From Flavobacterium dankookense (GTDB lineage: Bacteria > Bacteroidota > Bacteroidia > Flavobacteriales > Flavobacteriaceae), in assembly GCF_004362665.1 (NCBI RefSeq), contig NZ_SNXR01000012.1, forward strand, positions 124,001-188,000: a stretch of DNA of 64,000 bases, in the 5' to 3' direction. A program made the position numbers and the translations under genes. Below the pieces are notes generated by a model that saw only the letters and a list, made by a program, of their open reading frames with translations, was not told the origin of the DNA and did not search any database. Shown here in pieces: positions 8,233-15,592 of this stretch. Position 1 is the first letter of the stretch. Every line of letters begins with the position of its first letter.

Positions 8233-9696
8233 ATTTTTTTGTTTGTAAGCGGCGATGGTTGCATATTTTTCGGATTTGTAGATTTTTTCGATTTTAGAAA
8301 ATACATAATCTCTAAATAAAAAACCAATAACTCCAGCTAATGCTACGAAAAGTAACCCAATATTTGGTGAAAAAAGATAATAACCTGCTGCATATAAAAC
8401 CATTGGTAAAGCCATTTTTGGAATAGCAATCAGCATTGTTTTTACGTTAAAAGCTTGTTTGTCTCCAAATGCTTGTTTGCTCGTGGTTAAATCGATTGGT
8501 GTTTTTACAAAAGCGCCACCAAGCATTACCAAGTGTGAATTTACTCCGATGTTGAAAATAGCTGCAACGACAACGATTAAATAAGTGTGAATTCCAAAAT
8601 AAAGATAGAATGATGCTAAAAGTGTTGAAATTACTGTTCCAATAACCATCAACCACCATTTTGATTTGATGTATTCTTTGTAAGGAATGTTTTGGCTCAT
8701 TAATAGTTGATAATAAGCACTATCCCAACTTGGAATAAATTGTCCAAACGTGAACAAAAATCCACCTGAAACAAAAATTCCTGCAAAGACTTTCATTGCT
8801 GGATTATCATAAGCTTCAATCGAACTAGTAAAAAATAATAATCCATAGAAAACAAACACAACACTCATAATCAAAGTCGTTTTTGAGCGTTTATTTCTTC
8901 TCAATAATCGGATATCGTTTTTTAAAAAAGTTCCTAATGTTCCAAATTGTTCTAACCAAGTATAATTTTCAGTTTGAGCTACTTCACTTTTCTTAGCCAA
9001 ACCTTCGTCCAAATTTAGATTGCTTTTGAAAAATTGGAACGAAAAATAATAAGCCGCAATTAAGAAAAGTACTGGAAGTAAAAACAAATAATTGGTGTCA
9101 TACATTCCTTGAAAAAACGGTTGTGTATAAGCTGTAATATCAAAAATATTGTAATAGTGTGTCAATCCCAATCCAGCAAAAACAGCCAAAACACTATAGA
9201 AAACAGCATCTTTATTGTTGATAAGAATATTGATAAAATTATTGAAATACACCAAAGCAAACATGGCAATATTCCACAAAATGGCTTGATAACCATAACC
9301 TTTTATCAATAAAACTATCGTAAACGGAATGAAAAACAATGCGTGTGTCCAATTGAAAAAAGACAAAGCTGTTTTTCCTAATGAAAAATGCACAATCGTT
9401 CCTTTCTTGATGGGTAAAGTTAGCAATGGACGAATGTTCATTACCGGCATTTTTTGCAGAAAATAACGGATTAGTAAATCTACTGCAAAATAATAAATCA
9501 TAAATTTATTTACGGTTTGCAGAGGTTCAAAGCCTTCTTTATCTAAAATAAAGTAGACTGTAGTTCCAAGTATTGCAAAACAAGCTAAGAAATACAATGC
9601 TACTAATCCCATGATGATTTTCATGGCTAAATTAGTGCCGAATGATGCTGACCGCAGAAAAGATTTCCACTCGAGCCAAATAAAATGTTTGAACAT
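8230..9696 (-). CDS. DUF5687-type ABC transporter permease
   Basis: A 488-residue membrane protein with about eleven to twelve hydrophobic segments and a central soluble loop (roughly residues 235-265). It begins MFKHFIWLEWKSFLRSASFG, the cytoplasmic start common to ABC-2-like permeases and the DUF5687 family (name from memory). It lies upstream of the ATP-binding protein, so it is very probably the membrane half of that transporter. The stop codon is inside a palindromic repeat element. The transported substrate is unknown. Confidence 0.82.
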   Translation of the reverse strand: MFKHFIWLEWKSFLRSASFGTNLAMKIIMGLVALYFLACFAILGTTVYFILDKEGFEPLQTVNKFMIYYFAVDLLIRYFLQKMPVMNIRPLLTLPIKKGTIVHFSLGKTALSFFNWTHALFFIPFTIVLLIKGYGYQAILWNIAMFALVYFNNFINILINNKDAVFYSVLAVFAGLGLTHYYNIFDITAYTQPFFQGMYDTNYLFLLPVLFLIAAYYFSFQFFKSNLNLDEGLAKKSEVAQTENYTWLEQFGTLGTFLKNDIRLLRRNKRSKTTLIMSVVFVFYGLLFFTSSIEAYDNPAMKVFAGIFVSGGFLFTFGQFIPSWDSAYYQLLMSQNIPYKEYIKSKWWLMVIGTVISTLLASFYLYFGIHTYLIVVVAAIFNIGVNSHLVMLGGAFVKTPIDLTTSKQAFGDKQAFNVKTMLIAIPKMALPMVLYAAGYYLFSPNIGLLFVALAGVIGFLFRDYVFSKIEKIYKSEKYATIAAYKQKN

Positions 9697-9760
9697 AGAT
9701 TTTTGTTTTTGGTTGTAAAAGTTAGTTTCTAAAGATAGGAATTTGTTACAAATACTGTAA

Positions 9761-9864
9761 AAAATTCGTCAATTCGAGTATTTTTTGGTTCGGTTCTCGA
9801 TACTTTTTCTTCCAGAAAAAACTCGAACTGACGAACCAAAAAGTGTATCGAGAACACGAATTTT
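9761..9864. repeat. 104-bp element of interleaved inverted repeats
   Basis: The ends are AAAATTCGT (9761-9769) and ACGAATTTT (9856-9864). Inside, three segments (A 9765-9786, C 9781-9792, B 9793-9807) are each followed by their reverse complements in the same order (A' 9816-9835, C' 9832-9842, B' 9838-9855). The order A-C-B-A'-C'-B' is not a simple hairpin. The element overlaps the stop codon of the next gene (9863-9865). Confidence 0.8.
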
Positions 9865-10555
9865 AATTTGCAATTTTATATTCAGGATAGGTTTCTTTCA
9901 AAAAATCTTCGGCTTTTGACGGAATTAAAACCAGCATGATATATTCGGTTAAACCTAATAAAATCAATAGAAAACTAAACAATAACAGCAATCCATCATG
10001 ATAATTTTCGCCTTTTAAATGAAGTGCAAATTGTATCGGTAAATTAATCAATCCAGCCGAAGAACTGTAGCCAAACATGATTTCTTTCAGCAACCATTTT
10101 TTACCGTTTTGCTTGTTTCTCTTCTTATTTCTTTGCATCAAAATTGCTATTCCTAAAAAATAGAGTACAACCAATATAAAAAATAAGCTTTGCACAACCA
10201 ATGCGCCCAACGTTATCGATTTTATAAAATAAAATACAATTCCAATAGCAGCGACTGTTCCGATGATTTTTGGAACCGAAAAAAAAGTTTTTAATTCGCT
10301 TAAAACCAATTTATTGTACTTTTTATTCAATACTGATTGTCTTTGTTCAACCACATCCATAAACCCAAAAACACCAAATTTTTTGAACTCAATTTGTAAC
10401 GCTTCTTCAAAAGATAATTTTGGATTTTGTTGCCATTGTTCTTCAATAGCATTGGCTAAATGATCAACCAATTCGGTTTGCAAATCATAGTATTCCACGT
10501 AATGTTGACGTGTGAATTTGTATAATCTTTCTATTTGTTCTTGAGATAACTTCAT
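9863..10555 (-). CDS. Small multi-pass membrane protein, DUF1700-like N-terminus
   Basis: A 230-residue protein of unknown function. The first about 75 residues are soluble and helical, with the motif TELVDHLANAIEEQ resembling the helical domain of DUF1700/DUF1048-type proteins that are coupled to PadR regulators. Four hydrophobic segments follow (about 98-112, 117-137, 165-180 and 190-215). It starts one base after the next gene's stop and is part of the PadR unit. The upstream neighbour has the same architecture and is probably a diverged paralogue. Confidence 0.75.
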   Translation of the reverse strand: MKLSQEQIERLYKFTRQHYVEYYDLQTELVDHLANAIEEQWQQNPKLSFEEALQIEFKKFGVFGFMDVVEQRQSVLNKKYNKLVLSELKTFFSVPKIIGTVAAIGIVFYFIKSITLGALVVQSLFFILVVLYFLGIAILMQRNKKRNKQNGKKWLLKEIMFGYSSSAGLINLPIQFALHLKGENYHDGLLLLFSFLLILLGLTEYIMLVLIPSKAEDFLKETYPEYKIAN

Positions 10556-11179
10556 TTATTGTGTCAATTGAAACTGTTTTTGGTTAAATTTTCTAAGTTG
10601 TTGGATAAAATAAATAACATATCCAATAATCAAGTAGCTGAATATTGTTAAAGTAACTTCTGAAACATTTTTTCTTCCAAAAATCGGTAAGAAAAAAATC
10701 TTAAACCAATAGATAACATTTATTATAACAACACTGCTTTCAATGCTGTAAAATTTCTTTTTTAAATAAAAATCAAAATAACCAATTTGAAATAAAGCAA
10801 TTGAAATAAAAAGTAAAAAAAATAAATTATTAACTGTAAAATCTTTATTAAAATATGAATTAAAATCTACACTCTTATAAAAAACAAAAAGTAAAAGAGC
10901 TATTGTCAATTGATATGGTTTTACTAAAAAAAATAAAAATTGCTTGATGGTATCCCATGAATAATTATATCTGCTTTTATTGTTTTTTAAGATGGCTTTT
11001 TTGTGAACTACCATGTAATCTTTAAAAGCATTATAAAAGTCGATGTTGTTTTTCTCCATCATTTCTTCAACGCCAGTGGCAATGTGGTCAATCATTTCAT
11101 AGCGAATGTCAATATAAACCACATCCGAATTTTCTAAATAAGTGTCAATAAATTGAATGTTTTCTTTAGTAGCTTTCAT
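10556..11179 (-). CDS. Small multi-pass membrane protein, paralogue of its neighbour
   Basis: A 207-residue protein of unknown function with the same plan as the adjacent gene: a soluble helical start containing RYEMIDHIATGVEEMME (compare TELVDHLANAIEEQ in the neighbour) and then four hydrophobic segments. It is separated from PadR by one base and abuts the next gene directly, so the three are surely co-transcribed. I infer a membrane sensor or accessory role with the ABC transporter further downstream; the sequence does not prove it. Confidence 0.75.
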   Translation of the reverse strand: MKATKENIQFIDTYLENSDVVYIDIRYEMIDHIATGVEEMMEKNNIDFYNAFKDYMVVHKKAILKNNKSRYNYSWDTIKQFLFFLVKPYQLTIALLLFVFYKSVDFNSYFNKDFTVNNLFFLLFISIALFQIGYFDFYLKKKFYSIESSVVIINVIYWFKIFFLPIFGRKNVSEVTLTIFSYLIIGYVIYFIQQLRKFNQKQFQLTQ

Positions 11180-11180
11180 T

Positions 11181-11513
11181 CTAAGTCAATTTAGGATTTA
11201 CAATACTTTGCATATTTCTAATAAATTCTTCTAGTTCTGCTAATCGATTTATGGTTTCAGAAGTTCCTTTTTCAGTGAGTTTATAATATTTACGCAGTCG
11301 ATTGTCCACGTTTTCAATTTCTACTTCAAGAACGCCTTCGGCTTCCAGTTTATGCAACGCTGGATACAATGCACCTTCTGTGATTTTCAATTCGCCTTTG
11401 GTAATTTCTTTTACTTTTTGGGTAATTTCATATCCATACATTCTGCCGTTTTCTTCCAATAGTTTCATCACTATCGTGGTCAAACTTCCTTTATATAATT
11501 GCGAGTTTTTCAT
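11181..11513 (-). CDS. PadR family transcriptional regulator
   Basis: A 110-residue short PadR protein. The winged helix spans most of the chain: SLTTIVMKLLEENGRMYGYEITQ at the start, the recognition part KITEGALYPALHKLEAEGVL, then the wing region RLRKYYKLTEKG and a C-terminal dimerisation helix. It is the first gene of a minus-strand unit that continues with two small membrane proteins, the DUF5687 permease and the ABC ATPase. A TATACATA-N24-TATGTATA inverted repeat overlaps its promoter and is a plausible self-operator. Confidence 0.93.
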   Translation of the reverse strand: MKNSQLYKGSLTTIVMKLLEENGRMYGYEITQKVKEITKGELKITEGALYPALHKLEAEGVLEVEIENVDNRLRKYYKLTEKGTSETINRLAELEEFIRNMQSIVNPKLT

Positions 11514-11555
11514 ATCATTGCGGATTTATGAAGCAATCTTACGTTTGCAACAGTA

Positions 11556-11599
11556 CAAATATACATAAGTCTTTTATATACCTAAGATTTCTATGTATA
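11556..11599 (-). promoter_or_regulatory. PadR promoter with inverted-repeat candidate operator
   Basis: The minus-strand -7 box TATATTTG is at 11556-11563. TATACATA at 11560-11567 and TATGTATA at 11592-11599 form an inverted repeat whose centres are 32 bp apart, about three helical turns, overlapping the -7 region and reaching the -33 region. PadR operators are often dyads of this general type. Confidence 0.45.
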
Positions 11600-11640
11600 A
11601 AATTTTGATTTGAAGATATAGTGTTACAAATTACCCATTG

Positions 11641-11709
11641 TTAGTCATTCCGAAAGAATCTGACAATATAAATTATCAACAATTGTCAAGTGGGATTCCT
11701 ACGGAATGA
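11641..11709. repeat. Diverged TCATTCCG inverted-repeat element
   Basis: The left end TCATTCCGAAAGAATC and the right end GGGATTCCTACGGAATGA are imperfect reverse complements, separated by about 35 AT-rich bases. It appears to be an older relative of the elements at 14849-14912 and 54103-54187. Confidence 0.6.
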
Positions 11710-11731
11710 GAATAGCGACGATTAAATTTAC

Positions 11732-11775
11732 ATTGAAGTTGAAGTTGATTTTTGAAATTGATTTTTGAACTTGAT
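11732..11775. repeat. Short tandem repeat, unit about 13 bp (TTGATTTTTGAAA)
   Basis: Two full copies of the unit, preceded by two TTGAAG hexamers and followed by a partial copy. It lies directly in front of the promoter at 11781-11788. A near-identical 12-13-bp repeat is at 61747-61806. Confidence 0.7.
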
Positions 11776-11780
11776 ATTCT

Positions 11781-11788
11781 TACCTTTG
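11781..11788 (+). promoter_or_regulatory. Bacteroidota -7 box for the oxidoreductase gene
   Basis: TACCTTTG matches TAnnTTTG, 14 bp upstream of the start codon. A TTG at 11758-11760 lies 20 bp upstream, close to the usual -33 spacing. Confidence 0.6.
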
Positions 11789-11801
11789 TAAAAAAAAATC
11801 T

Positions 11802-12854
11802 ATGTCCTCATTCTATAAATTACATATCAAAGAAGTAAAACGCGAAACTGTCAATTCAATTTCTGTTTCTTTTTCTATCCCTAACGAACTACAATCGGCT
11901 TATCAATTTGTTGCTGGTCAATACATTAATTTAAAATTGACGCTTGATGGACAAGAAATTCGTCGTGCTTATTCGATTTGTTCCTCGCCAAATAGTGGTG
12001 AACTTCGCATTGCTATTAAATCCGTTCAAAACGGTCATTTTTCGAAATTTGCGAACGACAATTTAAAAGTTGGTGATATTATTGAAGTAAGCCAACCTGA
12101 AGGAAGATTTACTTTTGAACCTAGTGCTGATAGACAAAAAAATTATGCAGGTTTCGCTGCCGGAAGCGGAATTACGCCAGTCATGTCTATCTTGAAATCG
12201 GTTTTAGAAAGCGAACCTAACAGTACTTTCGTTTTGGTTTATGGAAATAAAAATGCAGAAGAAACTATATTCCACCAAGAACTTCATGACTTACAATTGC
12301 AATATGTTGGACGCTTTTTTGTTCATTATGTTTACAGTCAAATTAAAGTAGAAAACGAACTTTTTGGTCGAATAGACAAATCGGCTGTGAATTTTATTCT
12401 TAACAATAAGCACAAAGAAAAAGAGTTTGACAAATTCTACCTTTGCGGACCAGAAGAAATGATTAATCTGGTTACCAATGTTTTAAAAGAACATAATGTA
12501 GCCGATAAAAATATTAAATTCGAATTGTTTTCTACTTCTTCAGACGAAAATTCGAAAGCAAGTTCACATGAAGGCCATACCAAAATTACGGTAATGGTGG
12601 ACGATGAAGAAACTACTTTCGAAATGTCACAAAAACAAACCGTTCTTGAAGCGGCTTTAAAACAAGGAATTGATGCGCCTTACTCTTGTCAAGGTGGCAT
12701 TTGCAGTTCGTGTTTAGCACGAATTACAAACGGTTCAGCCGAAATGAAAAAGAATTCCATTTTAACCGATGGCGAAGTTGCCGAAGGTTTGATTTTAACG
12801 TGTCAAGCACATCCAACATCGGCAGAAATTTATGTGGATTTTGATGATGTTTAG
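11802..12854 (+). CDS. Ferredoxin-NADP reductase-like oxidoreductase (PaaE-like)
   Basis: A 350-residue single-chain flavin/iron-sulfur reductase. The FAD-binding domain has RAYSICSSP at about 55-63, the NAD(P)-binding domain has GSGITPVMS at 121-129 and YLCGPEEM near 213-220, and the C-terminal plant-type 2Fe-2S domain has Cys296, Cys301, Cys304 and Cys334. This is the order found in PaaE and related reductases. No other paa genes are nearby, so I do not assign the phenylacetate pathway; a general electron-transfer reductase feeding an oxygenase or desaturase is as likely. It has its own promoter. Confidence 0.88.
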   Translation: MSSFYKLHIKEVKRETVNSISVSFSIPNELQSAYQFVAGQYINLKLTLDGQEIRRAYSICSSPNSGELRIAIKSVQNGHFSKFANDNLKVGDIIEVSQPEGRFTFEPSADRQKNYAGFAAGSGITPVMSILKSVLESEPNSTFVLVYGNKNAEETIFHQELHDLQLQYVGRFFVHYVYSQIKVENELFGRIDKSAVNFILNNKHKEKEFDKFYLCGPEEMINLVTNVLKEHNVADKNIKFELFSTSSDENSKASSHEGHTKITVMVDDEETTFEMSQKQTVLEAALKQGIDAPYSCQGGICSSCLARITNGSAEMKKNSILTDGEVAEGLILTCQAHPTSAEIYVDFDDV

Positions 12855-12862
12855 TCAGTTGA

Positions 12863-12889
12863 CAGTGTTCAGATTTTAGTGTTCAGTTG
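12863..12889. repeat. Direct repeat AGTGTTCAG x2, core-less form of the palindromic element
   Basis: CAGTGTTCAG is followed directly by ATTTTAGTGTTCAGTTG. The sites at 8189-8232 and 35851-35892 have the same flanks but carry the TCCCGA...TCGGGA palindrome between them, so this looks like an empty site. Confidence 0.6.
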
Positions 12890-12918
12890 AATAGAGTGTT
12901 GAAATTAATTAAAATAAA

Positions 12919-13413
12919 ATGAATGACTTGTTATTTTATTTATTTGGATTTGTTTTTCTATTCTTATTTGGATTTTTAGTTTCTAAATTCAATAACAAAT
13001 ATTCTAATAATTTATCTTCGGAATTAGATCCAACTTTAATAAAAATTCTTGGAAAAAAATGTTCCGTAAAGAAGATTAATTCATCTGATATTGTTGACAA
13101 ACGCTTTACATTTGATAACTGTAACCTATTTGTATCAGATAAGTTCATTGCCTTTCAAGGCATACAAAATATAACATTTAAACAAATACTTGTCAATATT
13201 ATTTTCTGCGAAAACCAATCAGAAATAAAACTTTTAAAATGGGATGTTGTTAAACCTATTTCAGTAGAATTATCAAAAAATGAGAATGAGATAAAAGTTG
13301 TTTTTAAACCTACTAAATCAATTAGTTCTTCAGATTATTCACTGATTATTAAAGACTTAAGCGTTTTAGAGTTTAAAAATTTAAGTAAAATAGTCACTTA
13401 TTCTATTGTATAA
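12919..13413 (+). CDS. Hypothetical protein with N-terminal membrane anchor
   Basis: A 164-residue protein I do not recognise. Residues 3-21 are a strong hydrophobic segment ending in Lys, probably one membrane anchor; the rest is soluble, rich in Ile, Val, Lys, Asn and Ser, and looks beta-rich. No catalytic motif is seen. It follows the reductase gene by 64 bp and a short direct-repeat element, and is 3 bp upstream of the next gene, so those two are likely co-transcribed. Confidence 0.65.
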   Translation: MNDLLFYLFGFVFLFLFGFLVSKFNNKYSNNLSSELDPTLIKILGKKCSVKKINSSDIVDKRFTFDNCNLFVSDKFIAFQGIQNITFKQILVNIIFCENQSEIKLLKWDVVKPISVELSKNENEIKVVFKPTKSISSSDYSLIIKDLSVLEFKNLSKIVTYSIV

Positions 13414-13416
13414 ACC

Positions 13417-13725
13417 ATGAAAAACAAACTAGAGATATTTAAAAAAGCTCCTGATCTTTTGGATGAACCCGAAGTTCAGGAGCTTTTGGATTATTGCGAA
13501 CGATTGGAAGACGAGTTAGTTGACTTAAAATTTGAAAAAGAAAAAAGCAAAGAACTCATTATGCTTGACATGATTAAGGAAGTCATAAATGGTTGTAATG
13601 CTATTGAAAAAGAACAGTTGGAACACGAACGATTTGGATATGAAGCACCGAATTATCAAGCTACAATTTCCAATCTAAAAAGCTATATTGTAGAGATTTG
13701 CAGAATAAATAAGATTTATTTGTGA
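13417..13725 (+). CDS. Hypothetical protein, helical and charged
   Basis: A 102-residue protein I do not recognise. It is soluble, rich in Glu, Lys and Leu, and almost entirely helical in pattern. The first about 45 residues (EPEVQELLDYCERLEDELVDL) read like a short coiled coil. It begins 3 bp after the previous stop and ends before a perfect 18-bp inverted repeat that separates it from a convergent glycosyltransferase gene. Confidence 0.65.
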   Translation: MKNKLEIFKKAPDLLDEPEVQELLDYCERLEDELVDLKFEKEKSKELIMLDMIKEVINGCNAIEKEQLEHERFGYEAPNYQATISNLKSYIVEICRINKIYL

Positions 13726-13732
13726 CTTTTTA

Positions 13733-13794
13733 AACCATTAAGAAATTAAGAAAAGTTAAGGCAAATCTTAATGAAACTTAATTTCTTAATGGTT
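13733..13794. terminator. Perfect 18-bp inverted repeat between convergent genes
   Basis: AACCATTAAGAAATTAAG (13733-13750) is repeated exactly as its reverse complement at 13777-13794, with 26 bases between. It lies between convergent genes and overlaps the stop codon of the GT9 gene (13786-13788). It could act as a two-way terminator, though it has no strong T run, or be a short mobile-type repeat. Confidence 0.5.
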
Positions 13795-14832
13795 CAATTC
13801 CAAATTAACTTTTTCCACAACACTTTCCACCGAAATACTTCGCATTATCTCTTCATATCCTGCGACTTTTTTATTTCCATAAACCGAAGTTGGCAATAAC
13901 GGATATTGATTTCTATCAGCAGTTAGACAATTTTCGAGCGGTTGATTGAATGGTGCAAATCCAGCAAAAGGGTGTGTTGCACCCCAAAGTGTGATGACTT
14001 TTATACCTAACATTGAGGCAATATGAGCATTTCCACTATCCATAGAAAGCATTACATCAAGATTAGAAATGAACTGTAATTCTTGATTGAATTTTAGTTT
14101 TCCGGCTACAACGATACAGTTTTCTCTTTGCTTTGCTAAAATATTTAGTTTCTCTATTTCTTCATTTCCACCACCAAAAAGGAAGATTTTATATTGAGTA
14201 TTTTCCGCTAATAAATCAATTACTTTTTGCATCAAATCCAAAGGATATACTTTACTTTCATATTGAGCAAATGGTGCAATTCCAATCCATTTAAAATTAT
14301 CTTTTTTGCCTGAAATACTCAAAATTTCTTCAGATAAAATAGCTTTTTCAGGGAAATTTGGTAAAGATAAATCAACAGAAAAACCTAGTTTTTTAAACGT
14401 TTCAACATGTCTTTCAACCATCGTTTTTACGGGTTGAAAAACTTTATTTTCGGCACGAGTTAGTGCTTTTTTTTCGGCTCTGCCTTTGTCGGTTGCTGCC
14501 ACTTTTTTTCCTGACAATGAAAATAAGGTTCGTATGATTTGGGAACGTAAAACATTATGCAAATCGGCAACAGCATCGATGTTTAATTGTTGCAAATCAG
14601 AATATAATTTCAACAATCCGAAGAAACCTTTGTGTCGTTTTTTTACGTCAACTGCAAAAAATTCTACATTGGGAATCCCGTCAAAAAAAGGTTTGAAAAA
14701 CGGTCGAGAAACGACTGTGATTTTTACGGTTAAATGCTGTTCAACCATTGCTCGAATAACTGGAACTGTCATAGCAACATCGCCCATTGCTGAGAGACGA
14801 ATTACGGCGATATGTTGAATTGGTTTTGACAA
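13786..14832 (-). CDS. Glycosyltransferase family 9 (heptosyltransferase-like)
   Basis: A 348-residue GT9 protein, a GT-B enzyme class that adds heptose or other sugars to lipid A core. The start AVIRLSAMGDVAMTVPVIRAM is the family N-terminal Rossmann motif. Near the C-terminus SMDSGNAHIASMLGIKVITLWGATHPFAGFAP carries the nucleotide-sugar binding residues, including the conserved Asp and His. The start is TTG at 14832. The last codons lie in the inverted repeat at 13777-13794. DUF4254, a frequent GT9 neighbour in Bacteroidota, is upstream. Confidence 0.92.
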   Translation of the reverse strand: MSKPIQHIAVIRLSAMGDVAMTVPVIRAMVEQHLTVKITVVSRPFFKPFFDGIPNVEFFAVDVKKRHKGFFGLLKLYSDLQQLNIDAVADLHNVLRSQIIRTLFSLSGKKVAATDKGRAEKKALTRAENKVFQPVKTMVERHVETFKKLGFSVDLSLPNFPEKAILSEEILSISGKKDNFKWIGIAPFAQYESKVYPLDLMQKVIDLLAENTQYKIFLFGGGNEEIEKLNILAKQRENCIVVAGKLKFNQELQFISNLDVMLSMDSGNAHIASMLGIKVITLWGATHPFAGFAPFNQPLENCLTADRNQYPLLPTSVYGNKKVAGYEEIMRSISVESVVEKVNLELNH

Positions 14833-14848
14833 AATTTAAGAGTAAAAT

Positions 14849-14912
14849 TGTCATTCCGAGGAACGAGGAATCTCATGATGTTGATGTGATTTCTCCTTCA
14901 TCGAAATGACAA
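14849..14912. repeat. TTGTCATTYCGA inverted-repeat element (64 bp)
   Basis: The left arm starts TTGTCATTCCGAGGAACGAG and the right arm, read in reverse complement, starts TTGTCATTTCGATGAAGGAG; the arms are diverged copies of one sequence about 28 bp long. The right arm (14885-14915) matches gltX codons at 60532-60562 at 29 of 31 positions. Confidence 0.8.
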
Positions 14913-14920
14913 AAAGAAGT

Positions 14921-15526
14921 TTATTTCTTATTCTGATACAACACAGGATTCAAATCATCATCGTTGTACATTTTCATTTGTTTGTACACTTTCATGAACT
15001 TATCACCATTTTCAATATCCGTTAGTAAATCATTGATTGAGGTAAACATGTCGCTTTTTTGATCCAACAAAACGTTTAATTTTTCTTGGCATTTTGCTCT
15101 GTGTTCTGCTGTTGCATCAACACGAGTTGCTTCTTCATTCATGTGGTAAATTTTTAGAGCTAAAATCGATAATCTATCAATTGCCCAAGCTGGACTTTCG
15201 GTATTGATTTTGGCATTTGGTTTTACTTGAACCGAAGCATATTTTTGAAGAAAATAACTGTCAATATATTCTACCATATCCGTACGAACTTGATTGGAAG
15301 CGTCAATTTTTCGTTTTAAATCTAAAGCTGCTAATGGATCAATCTGAGGATCACGAATGATGTCTTCATAATGCCATTGAACGGTATCAACCCAATTCTT
15401 TGCATACAAAAGATACTCTATGCTTCCTTTTTCATAAGGATTTACTGTTGGTTGATATACATCATTAATTATGTGATAATCCTTGATGCTTTGTTCAAAT
15501 ATTGGAAAGGCAAACTGTGAAAACAT
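14921..15526 (-). CDS. DUF4254 domain-containing protein
   Basis: A 201-residue soluble, helical protein of the DUF4254 family (name from memory), recognised by its even helical pattern with IDRLSILALKIYHMNEEATR in the second half and its position next to a GT9 gene. No signal peptide or membrane segment is present. A function linked to core sugar transfer is inferred only from the neighbour. A good minus-strand promoter lies upstream at 15545-15552. Confidence 0.8.
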   Translation of the reverse strand: MFSQFAFPIFEQSIKDYHIINDVYQPTVNPYEKGSIEYLLYAKNWVDTVQWHYEDIIRDPQIDPLAALDLKRKIDASNQVRTDMVEYIDSYFLQKYASVQVKPNAKINTESPAWAIDRLSILALKIYHMNEEATRVDATAEHRAKCQEKLNVLLDQKSDMFTSINDLLTDIENGDKFMKVYKQMKMYNDDDLNPVLYQNKK

Positions 15527-15544
15527 AATAGTAAAATTTTATTG

Positions 15545-15552
15545 CAAAGATA
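15545..15552 (-). promoter_or_regulatory. Bacteroidota -7 box for DUF4254-GT9
   Basis: TATCTTTG on the minus strand, with TTTG 17 bp upstream as a possible -33 element. It lies 19 bp before the DUF4254 start. Confidence 0.6.
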
Positions 15553-15592
15553 GTTTTTATACTTTTACCCAAACATACAAATTTTTGGCATT

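Noticed and set aside
11802..12854. Phenylacetate degradation gene paaE
   Set aside because: The domain order fits, but no paaABCD or other pathway genes lie nearby, so only the general reductase call is supported.
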